DNA from: Prorocentrum cordatum
Taxonomy: Eukaryota > Sar > Dinophyceae > Prorocentrales > Prorocentraceae
DNA: 64,000 bases
Direction: 5' to 3'
Assembly: GCA_963575745.1 (NCBI GenBank)
Contig: CAUYUJ010016353.1
Location: 169,501 to 233,500, forward strand
Below, piece by piece: positions 1-8,766 of this stretch (position 1 is the first letter of the stretch; each line of letters starts with the position of its first letter). The position numbers and the translations under genes are program-made. Under the pieces are notes generated by a model. The model saw only the letters and a list, made by a program, of their open reading frames with translations, was not told where the DNA came from and ran no database searches.

Positions 1-1
1 C

Positions 2-1342
2 GCAAGTGCCAGGCCGTCTGCTTCCAAGAGCACCATGAGATTTCCACCGCCAGCCTCGAACACATATTACGTAAGTCAGCATGGGATGCCAAGGTTATTC
101 CAGCCATCGCATCTTCTTCGGGTAAAAGGTTTTTCTGGAGGAGTTGGCATGATGGTGGCTGGGTATGGCATGAGTGAAGTTGAGACGGTCAATACCGATC
201 TTGCACCTGGGCGCATCACCGTGGTTCACGTCGGTGGATTGTGTCCAGGAGGTTTCTTGTGGATTGGGCTCTATCTCCATCACAGTGTTGGGCTAGCCGC
301 GGCGAGCTGGTCCTTGCTGTGACAAGTTCGTGAAGTCATCAAGTCCTTTTGCATGCCTGTTGTCATCCAAGGCGATTGGCAGGCTCCTCCAGATCAGTTG
401 CAAGGTAGCCTTTGGGTTCAAAGCATTGATGTCGTCGTTGCTGCCCCGTCCATCCCCACCTGCTCCTCAGAGAATGGCGGCAGGACGATCGACTACTTTG
501 TGATTCGCAACAGCTTGCAGTTCGGGTGCCAAGTCGATGTCTTGAGCCAGGTCGCCACCGAGCCCCGCAAACCCGTGAGGCTCAAGCTTCGTTCGTCAAG
601 CATGGTGCCCCTGGTTGCTCAAGTGCGAGTTCCCCGAAGGTTTCCGCATGCACGACCTGCTGGATGTCCACGTCGTGACTGGGTTCCAGTATGGGAGCAG
701 CTCCGACATGAGAATGCGAATAGCTCGGTCCAGCATCAATGGGAGTCATTCGCTATGACGGCCGAGCAGCAGTTTCTCGACATGTACCAGATTGATGATG
801 AGCACGCCTCCAAGTACACTGGGCGTGCTTTCAAATTACAGGTGGACCAAGTTCGGGCTCGTCCTCCTCAGCGGCTTCCTTTTCCTCGTCTGAGCCCTGT
901 CGCCGTTTGGTGGCGAAGGGTAGGCCACGCGTTTCATTGTCTCTCCTTTTGGCACTCTAGCTTGCAGCGCAGCAGCGCTCTTGGTTTCTGCAAGCGTCTG
1001 TTGTGCGAAGCCAAGCTGCCTCCCCTGGTGAGCGTGATGGTGCACGAGGTAGCTTGGCTTCGCGCGCTGCGCGACGCGCCGGGCCTGTGCCCCGGCTTGG
1101 CTGCTGCTCTGTCCTCCGCTGCACGTGTCAGGGCTAGCTCTGAGCATCGCAAGGCCTTGTCAGTTAAGTCCTCGGAGTGGCGCCAGTGGGTTCGTGCGCA
1201 CTCGGTCGATGGTGCTGCCGCTTTGTTTGCTTCGACAAGGCCACGCACTCCTTGGCACGCCACACCTCACTTCAGAGTTGATGGCACGCCTCTTCCCGCT
1301 CCAGCCACTCTGCAACCGGAGATTGACATTGCTGGCCGATGA
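2..1342 (+). pseudogene. Element 1 endonuclease (EEP fold) fragment and linker to RT
   Basis: Frame 2 is open from the window edge to 1342 apart from TGA at 320-322; the text on both sides of that stop is in the same frame and reads as one protein. The region just after the stop (from 353) carries the endonuclease/exonuclease/phosphatase signature IQGDW and GGRTIDYFVI, the Asp-Tyr block near the end of the domain. Two catalytic positions look lost: the Asn of the GDWN block is Gln here, and the His before PV (HRPV in element 3) is Arg (PRKPV). In LINEs this domain nicks target DNA to prime reverse transcription. After about 650 the protein is the usual unconserved linker up to the RT. It is read as a pseudogene fragment. 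Confidence 0.8.
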
Positions 1343-2796
1343 ATGGTGCAAATGGTGGCGCATAGGCGAGCCTCACGATGCGCTAGAGTGGCCCAGAGAC
1401 CTAGGCCCCCTTTGCCCAGCGCCCTCTGTCGCGGAGATGCGCAAGGTCCTCCGCTCCTTTCCTCCTCGGACTGGGCGTGGGTTCGATGTGCTCACGCCTC
1501 GCCAGTTGGACACCTTTCCAGATGAGGCCATCGAGGTTCTCGTCCAGCTTGTGATGGATATCGAAGCCACATGCGAGTGGCCCCTCGTCCATACGAAGAT
1601 TGTCTTCCTTCTGAAAAGGGCGGGAGGTCTGAGACCAATTGGGCTGCTTTTTTTGCGCTGCCAGAATTCAGGGGCGTCTCCGACGTTACCTGGTGCGCTC
1701 CTGGCAAGAAAAGAACTTCAGGTCCTTCTGGTTGGCCACGGCTGGGCGAGGCTCGGATAGACTGGTGTGGGCCCAGTCGGCCATGACGGAATGGTGCCAG
1801 GGGCGCGGCTTCTCGAGCGCTCTCGTTCTGCTCGATCTCGAAAAAGCGTTCGAGCAGATCACCCATCACAGGCTCTTGCAGGCCGCAGTGGCCACGCAAT
1901 TTCCACTTTGGCAGCTGAGGCTGCTCATCAGTTTGTATCGAGCCCCTCGCATCTTTGATCTCGACGGTCGAGCCTCGCAGGTCATTCACACGCTGCAGTC
2001 TGTCATCCCTGGCTGTCACTTTGCCACGCTTATGTTACAGCTCGCCCTGCTTCAGCCGCTCGACGCGGTCGCTTCGGATTTTCGCACTGTGCACTTAGGT
2101 GTGGTCGTTGACGATTTCGGACCCCACGCCTGCGGGCGAGAGCCACATGAGCTGGGCAATAGCACGCGCGCCACTCAGAGGCTGCATCATGAGCTCGAAT
2201 GTGTGGATTTACGCATCAAGCAGAGCAAGAGTAGAGTCGTCGCTTCCTCTCCCGACCTCCTCGCTCGCATTCAGACCAGGCTGCGTAGGCTGTCAGTCAA
2301 AGGAGTGCGGCACGAGCGTAACCTTGGCATCGATTATTCAGGAGGTCGAGTTGCCGCCAGGACTGTTCGACGTGAGCGCATCACCCCTGCCCGTCAGTGC
2401 CACAATCAATTGATTTCCGTCGGCAGGCAGCTTAAACGTAAGCAGGCGCGCCACATGGTGCAGGCTGCTGCCATGTCTTCCACCTCCTATGGACATCAGG
2501 TCCTCGGCACGAATAATGGTGAGCTTCGCGCGGCAAGGTATCAACAGGCGCAGGTTGAAGCCATGCGTGTGCATGGCAGATCGGTTTCCCTCATGCTGCA
2601 AATGTCTCAGGTTGATCGTGTTGACCCTGCCTATCGTTTGAATCAAGGGCCCTTGCTGGCCCTGGCCTCGGCTGTTTGGGACTCGTGGCTCCCCGTTTCG
2701 GTTGTTCGGGGTGGACTTGAGGACGCTTGGGGACGCTTGTCCGATCACGGGCCCCCCTGGCAAAGCATCCGAGGTCCTTTTGTTCAGCGTGCGTAG
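1245..2796 (+). pseudogene. Element 1 reverse transcriptase, frameshifted
   Basis: RT fingers are in frame 0 from about 1290 to 1640 (TGRGFDVLTPRQL, then IVFLLKRAGGLRPIGL, the Lys-x-Pro-IGL block). The frame moves at the TTTTTTT tract near 1650, and the palm continues in frame 1 to 2796: SSALVLLDLEKAFEQI holds the first catalytic Asp, and VVVDDFG at 2104-2118 holds the catalytic Asp pair (Y/F-x-DD box; Asp codons 2110-2115). The thumb and connection region follow to the stop at 2796. Homologous blocks in elements 2 and 3 are TDLAKFYEHV/VVDDV and VIDWSKYYESI/YIDDT. At least two indels are needed to read it through. Confidence 0.85.
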
Positions 2797-4395
2797 CCAC
2801 GGCGCTACGGCTTGGCATCAAGTTTCAGGGACTCCAGTGGACGCACCCGTTGATTGGCACCTTCTCTCCCCTCGACCTCTCTCCTCGGACCCTTGGGCTG
2901 GTGTTGGATCGGGTGGTGGACGGGTGGATTTGGGACAGGGTTGCCAACCACTTGGAGCTTCCCGAGGCCCGCGGAGGCCTGCTTCTTCATCCAATCAAGC
3001 AAGTCATCCGCAGTAAGAAGTGCTCGGCCCAGGGGGCCGCATATTTGAGGAGCGTTGTTTGCGGGCGGACAGTGGCCCCAGCAGCGCCAGCATGGCGCCA
3101 GTCTCTCGTCGGAGTTTTTGTGTCGTGCATGCCTTAGTGCACCAGGCACGCTGTCACACAGGCATCTCTCCTGTGGCTTCACTGAGGAAGCGGTCGAGAC
3201 ACCCCCACCACCCTTCCTGAGGAGGCTTGCTGCTTCGTGCGTCGATCCTCTTCCCCTCCTCCTCGCTGAGAGGCTGCTCGTGCCGCTTGCTCCCCTTCCT
3301 GCTGCCCCAAGGCCTCCTGGACTCTGGCTCTTGGGGCGCGGGGTCCTGCAGGGCCATGTCTTCCTGGACGGGAGCCTGAGGGACTCCGAGTTTGATGTCG
3401 AGCATCGTGGTCTGGGCTGGTCTTGCGTTCAAGTTCCCGAGCAGTCGTTTCGAGCGGAGGCCATCTATGCCGGCTCTTTCGAGCATCCCGCCGTCGACAT
3501 AGACGCTCTCGAGCTGATGGCTTTTTATCAAGCGCTGTGCGCGTCCCTGCCTGGCACCGCGTTCTACAGTGACTCCAGTTTTGTAGTGGACGGGGTCGTT
3601 GAGAGAGGCCCCGTCAAGTGCTTCTCTGCGAAATTCAGTTGGGCCGAGCTCTGGCGCATGGTGTGGCACAAAATCGACGACTGGGGTGGGGTGAGTGGGC
3701 TGGGTGGGCTTGTGAAAGTCAAAGGCCACACCACTCGCGCCTCGGTCTCTGGCGATGCCTCCGCCTTCCACAAGGCAGGCAATGACCTAGCCGACGAGTG
3801 CGCCAGGCAGGCCTCCGCTTTCTCTCGCCTCCCGCTGAAGCTGCGTGAGCAGCGCGCGCAGAAAGCAGCCGTCCTTCGAACGTACGCCGCCTGGGTGGCT
3901 CGTGTAGGGCCAGCTTTGGTGGCGTCCGACTCGCTTCATATCAGTGAGGACCAGCGTAAGCGCGCGGCGCAACCTCACGCCCCGCTGCTGCAGGTTCCCC
4001 CACCCGAGCCGCCCGGCACCCCGCGCGCCTTGAGGTGGGCTGATGCGACTACGGTCCGCATCGCAGTTGGGGGCCAGAGAGTTCATGTAATCCATGCCTT
4101 CCAGCTTGCAGAGGCTGGCAAGTGGGGGGTTGGCTGTGCCGTGTTCGGCGCTGCGGGCCTGGGCTCGCCTCCTGCGCTATCTTCCCCGTGTCCAGGTCAG
4201 CCAGCACCTCTCTCCTGGGGTGCGCGTGTGCTGGCTAACTTGGCACGTGGAAGGTACCAGGTGAATAAGAAGTGGTTTACGCTCGTCCAGCCCTGGCGCA
4301 CTGCCGAGCTGGTGCGAGCTGGCGAGACTTCCTCGTCTCGCTTGCATCCAGCGGTGGCACTTGACCCCGCTGGCCTGTCTGACGAGGCTGGCTGA
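2727..4395 (+). pseudogene. Element 1 CCHC knuckle and RNase H domain
   Basis: The post-RT linker is in frame 0 (2727-3060) and the rest in frame 1 (3055-4395). At 3121-3174 there is a Cys-x2-Cys-x8-His-x4-Cys knuckle with core GTLSHRHLSC, also found between RT and RNase H in elements 2 and 3. The RNase H fold follows with all four acidic residues: LDGS (Asp codon 3367), DALELMA (Glu 3511), YSDSS (Asp 3571) and NDLADECA (Asp 3793). This enzyme removes RNA from the RNA-DNA hybrid during retrotransposition. The C-terminus is unconserved and ends at 4395. Confidence 0.85.
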
Positions 4396-4552
4396 CCTGT
4401 CCCGACTGGCTGTGGCACGCGGTCCGCCCTCGGGGCGCGAACGTCATGATTAGAAGGGGCAGGACTGTCTGCTTCGTATCGCCCCTCGTGCCATCCGCCG
4501 AGGGCATTTAATGTAGGGCGCTCAGGATAACCTGTGCGCCAGGCAGCGTCGA

Positions 4553-4760
4553 GGAGTAGGAGGAGGAGGAGGAGGAGGAGGAAGAAGGGAAGGATGATGA
4601 GGAGGAAGAAGGGAAGGGGAGGAGGAGGAGGAGGAGGAGGAGGAGGAGGAGGAGAAGGATCGGAGCGCATTTGCTGAGGTTCAATGCCGGAAGAGTATAA
4701 GTAGGAGGAGGAGGAGGAAGAGGATGAAGAACATGAGGAGGATCGGAGCTCATCTGCTGA
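4553..4760 (+). repeat. (GGA)n microsatellite with duplicated GATCGGAGC segments
   Basis: Impure GGA tracts at 4556-4655 and 4700-4740. Each is followed by a related block (GGATCGGAGCGCATTTGCTG at 4656, GGATCGGAGCTCATCTGCTG at 4740), so the locus has also duplicated. It directly follows the 3' end of element 1. Confidence 0.9.
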
Positions 4761-5423
4761 AGGTCAGCGCGAACGGAGGTCAGCCAATCCCCTCTGGCTG
4801 ACCAGGGTCTTGGAGCCACTCGGGGCCGAGTCCCCTTGTTCGGCCTCCGCGGGCTCAGGTTTAACTTCTCGGCGGCCTGCCGGGCTTCGCGACAGGGGGG
4901 CCCGTGTGGACCCAAGGTCCGTGAGGATCCCCGGGAGGAGCGCGCCCGAGCCGCGCGGGCCAGGCTGGTGGCGTGCACCGCCCCCGCGGCGGTGCGATGC
5001 GTGTTGGCCCTGTTCTTGGATTCGCCACTGGCCAAACTACCCTGACATCCTGGCGATCCAATTTTTCACGGCGGGCGTTGTCGCCCAGTTCCCGGCCCCG
5101 GGGCCCTCACAGATCGACGCGGCCCGAAGAGTGGCGCAGAAGGATGGGGTCTGGTGCTCCAGTGGTGATTTTTGCAATGCGATGTTGTATTCGTGTTGCG
5201 GCGTCGGATCTCAGGGCACCCCAACCCGGCCCGAAGGTCCCAGGCCCCTAAGTTGTTGTTGGTGGGGGGGGTGCACGGGCCCCTCTGTGTTGCTTCCGCG
5301 TTCCAGAACAGTCCCCCGCTGGAAAGTGGTAGGCCCAATGGCGACTTCGGGTTGGGTTGGGGTTGCTCGGTGGGCAGTCATTCCTGGAGCGGCAGGGGGA
5401 GAGGGGCCGGAGGATGGCGGAGA
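4761..5423. other. GC-rich region, no gene recognised
   Basis: Several GC-driven reading frames overlap on both strands here, with no motif, no repeated domain and no intron-like boundary that I can support. A search for the missing P-loop exon of the downstream Era gene found no G-x4-GKS/T block. Confidence 0.5.
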
Positions 5424-6012
5424 GCGTGGGCTCGACGATCGGGTCGAGCGGGGAGCGGGGATAGGGACAGTAGGGGGGGTGGGGGGGGGGGCGAAAGATT
5501 GCGCGGGCTCGGCGATCGGGTCGGACGCAGCCGAAGATGCGTAAAGGGCGTGGGCTCGACGATCGGGTTGGTCGGGGAGGGCGTGGGCTCGACGATCGGG
5601 TTAGACGCAGCAGGGGCTAGGGGAACGAGGGGGGCTTACGAGAGGGAGGCGTGGGCTCGACCAGCCGGGGAATAGGAGGAGGGGGAAGGGGGTTGCGAGA
5701 GGGCGTGGGCTCCCCGATCGGGGTCGGGCCGCAGCCGGGGGATGCGTGGAGAGGGGGGGGGGGTACTTACCAGAGCGAAGGGGCGCGGCGAGCGGGTCGG
5801 ACGCAGCAGGGGGGAGACGGGAAGGGGGGAGTTGCGAGCGTGCGTGGGCTCGCCGATCGGGGCCCGACGCCGCGTGGGATGTCGGGGGGGAAGGGGGGGG
5901 GGGTCGCGATCGACCATCGGGTCGGACGCAGCCGGGGGTGCGTGAAGGGACGGGGTGCGCTGGGGCGTGGGCTCGGCGATCGGATCCGACGCAACCGGGG
6001 ATGGTCAGGAGG
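5424..6012. repeat. Degenerate minisatellite, unit like GCGTGGGCTCGACGATCGGG
   Basis: About ten imperfect units built on GCGTGGGCTCG(A/G)CGATCGGG followed by TCGGACGCAGCCGGGG and G-rich spacers. Good units begin near 5426, 5507, 5547, 5581, 5648, 5702, 5845 and 5964. Unit spacing varies because of inserted G/GA runs. No coding signal. Confidence 0.75.
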
Positions 6013-6016
6013 TGGC

Positions 6017-6254
6017 GATCGAGGAGGGGAGGAGGAGGAGGAGGAGGAGAGGGGGAGGAGGAGGGCGGAGGAGGAGGAGGAGGAGGAGGAGGAGGAAGAG
6101 GAGGAGGAGGAGGAGGAGGAGTGGAGGAGGAGAGGGAGGAGGAGGAGGAGGAGGAGAGGAGGAGGAGGAGGAGGAGGAGGAGGAGGAGGAGGAGGAGGGG
6201 GAGGAGGAGGAGGAGGAGGAGGAGGAGGAGGAGGAGGAGGAGGAGGAGGAGGAG
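6017..6254 (+). repeat. (GGA)n microsatellite
   Basis: About 240 bases of almost pure GGA with a few GAG/GGG interruptions, lying directly before Era exon 1. The long Gly-, Glu- or Arg-rich frames across it are artefacts. Confidence 0.95.
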
Positions 6255-6255
6255 A

Positions 6256-6364
6256 GTTCGCGGTCTCGAGGGGGCCTGCCTCGGAGGACGCGTGGTGGCT
6301 CCACCCGGAGCTGAGGGAGGAGCTGGGCTTCCTCCGGAGGATCAGGTACAAATCCCTCCGCAAG
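6256..6364 (+). CDS. Era-type GTPase exon 1 of those visible
   Basis: The island between a (GGA)n tract and a (GAC)n-rich intron encodes HPELREELGFLRRIRYKSLRK, the helix before the NKxD strand. It ends ...CGCAAG at 6364. The 5' limit is uncertain: TCGGAG/GACGCG near 6288 and CTCGAG/GGGGCC near 6270 are both possible acceptors. Confidence 0.65.
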
Positions 6365-8733
6365 GTCCACGTTGACGACGACGACGGCGACGACAACGAC
6401 GTCGACGACGACGACCAGCGGCGGCGGTGGCGACGACGACGGCGACGGTGACGGCGACGGCTATGGCGGCGTTGGCGGTGCCGACGACGTGGCGGTTTCG
6501 GAGCCGGCCACCCGCGAGGTCCACGTGGTGCTAAACAAGGTCGATTTGCTGCCCGCGCTCGAGGTCCTCGCTGGGGGCGAAGACCCAGACCTCCTGGCGC
6601 CACGAAGACTATGTATATGTGTGTATATATATATGAGGCGTTCCAGGAAGGGCCGTGCCTTCGAGGATCGAAGGAGTTGTCATCTCTTCCTCGGCGGAAG
6701 GTCGGCGGAAGTACAGCGAGGCCGCATCCGCCAGCGGGATTTCGGCTGAAGGGCAGCGGAAGGGCGGCGGAGTAAAGCATGCGCCCCCAAAGGGTGAACA
6801 CTTTTTTGGGTTCAGGGTTTCCGAAATCCGCGAAGCGACGCCCGCCGGCTGAGGTCGAGGTCTGGGATCCCACGCCACGAGAGCAGAATAAGTCGGCTGG
6901 ACGTAAGCGTGACCGTTGACCGGAGTGACCTTCTTTGGCGCGGGCCCAATGGGGCCCCCCGATCGCCGAACGCGATGCGATAGTAGCGTCTTGCGCGCTT
7001 GTTTTTGGTCCCCCGCGGCCCCCAAAGAGCCGGGCACCAAAGGTTGCTCTTGCCTAGGGTCACTCTTACGTGTAGCCGAATGACCCAGACCCCCATCGTC
7101 ATGATTTTTTCATTACGTTGACCCCTGGAGGTCTCGACCCATTCCCCTGGACCGGTTTCTCATCCTGGGTAGTTGTTTGACGGTCCCGAGGGCCAGTAAG
7201 GGCCCCCAGAGGCCGAAAATAGCGAAAGACCTCCCGTAATGATTTCTTCAGTGCCCGAGGGGGCCCGGGGAGCTTGGATGGGAGGCTGATATAGATTCCC
7301 ACCCTGGCGAACTGCCACTGCTCGCTTCTCGAGAGGGTGTCGCGGCCGCGGTGGCTGCTGGCCTGCGCCCGCTGGGGCTGGTCCTATCAGGTCGCTTGGA
7401 CTGAAGGCTGGTTCGCCAGAGGACACTGCCGCTGGGGCCTTCTGTGGAGCCCTCTATGGGGCCACGAAGCGTGCTAAGGGTGCGCCGAATCGGGGGCGGT
7501 ACGCCATGCGGACTGCCGCTGGGGCCTTCGGTGGAGCTGTCTATGGGGCCACGGAACGCAACCTATGTGGAACGCTTGCCTCTTCTTTTTCGCATATCTG
7601 TCTTCATTGTGGAAAGAGCGTGTTCTACCGCTGCTGGCAGAAAACCTGGGGGGGTCAATGGGGGTTTCCAACCTGTCCCCCCCCCCTCTCGAAAACCAGC
7701 GGGGGGTCACTGGGGGTTCCAAATGAAAGGGGGGGAGGTCACTACCCGTTCGAACCCCCCCCCTGGAAAACCGGGGGTTCACTAGTGGTTCGAACCCCCC
7801 CCACTGCAACGACTCGCCCTCCCCCCCCACTCCGGATGGGGGACTGGTGGGGACAGTGGTTGGGACGGTGGTGGGGATGGTGGTGGAGAGTGGGGACAGT
7901 GGGACGGTGGGGACAGTGGGGAGAGTGGCACTGTGGTGGGGACAGTGGCGGGGACAGTGGGACAGTGGTGGGGGCACTGGTGGGGACAGTGGGAACAGTA
8001 GTGGAAACAGTGGGACAGTGGTGGGGACTGTGGGGACAGTGGGACAGTGTTGGGGACGGTGGGGACAGTGGGACAGTGGTGGGGACAGTGGGACAGTGAT
8101 GAGGGCGGTGGTGGTAGGGACAGCAGCGGGACAGTGGTGGGGACGGTGGTGGTGGGGACAGCGGTGAGGGTGGTGGTGAGGACGGTGGTGGGACAGTGGT
8201 ACAGTGGGGAGAGTGGTGGGTACAGTGGGACAGTGGTGGGGACAGTGTGGACAGTGGGACAGCACAGTCGGACAGCGGTGAGGACAGTGGGACAGTTGTG
8301 GGGAGAGTGGGGACAGTGGGACAGTGGTGGGGACAGTGGGCACAGTGCGACAGTGGTGGGGGCACTGGTGGGGACAGTGGTGGGAACAGTGGGGACAGTG
8401 GGACACTGGTGGGGACAGAGGGGACAGTGGGACATTGGTGGGGACGGTGGTGGTCGGGACAGTGGTGAGGTTACACTGGGGCAGTGGTGGGGAGACAGTG
8501 GTGGGGATGGTGGTGCTGGGGACAGCGATGAGGGCGGTGGTGAGGACGGTGGTGGGACAATGTGACAGTGGTATGGTGGGGAGAGTGGCGGGGACAGTGG
8601 GACAGTGGGACAGTTGTGGGAATAGTGGGACAGCTCAGTGGGACAGCGGTGGGGATAGTGAGGATCGAGGGCGGGGGGGGGGTTCGAACAGGTAGTGACC
8701 CCCCCGGGTTTTGCGGAGACGGGGGGAAGGGTA

Positions 8734-8766
<33 letters not shown>

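Larger units (their letters stand above)
1..4555 (+). mobile_element. Element 1: non-LTR (LINE-like) retrotransposon, decayed, 5' end outside window
   Basis: One + strand element with domains in the order endonuclease, reverse transcriptase, CCHC knuckle, RNase H. It is open to the left edge of the window, so ORF1 and the start of the endonuclease are missing. The coding frame changes near 1290, near the poly-T at about 1650, and between 2796 and 3055. An in-frame TGA lies at 320-322. The RNase H frame stops at 4395, a 3' tail of about 155 bases follows, and then a (GGA)n tract begins near 4553. It resembles elements 2 and 3 of this window in layout but is clearly divergent from both. The lesions make it a dead copy. 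No spliced leader or target-site duplication can be checked because the 5' end is off the window. Confidence 0.9.

Noticed and set aside
5767-6873. Long minus-strand frame rich in Pro, Ser and Leu
   Set aside because: It is the translation of the (GGA)n tract and GC-rich flanks, antisense to the Era exons; no domain.
7750-7800. GGTTCGAAC strings resembling a tRNA B box
   Set aside because: No matching A box, stem or anticodon arm; the strings belong to the inverted repeats around the minisatellite.
7474-8435. Overlapping minus-strand frames rich in Cys-Pro-His-Thr-Val
   Set aside because: Produced entirely by the GGGGACAGTGG minisatellite.
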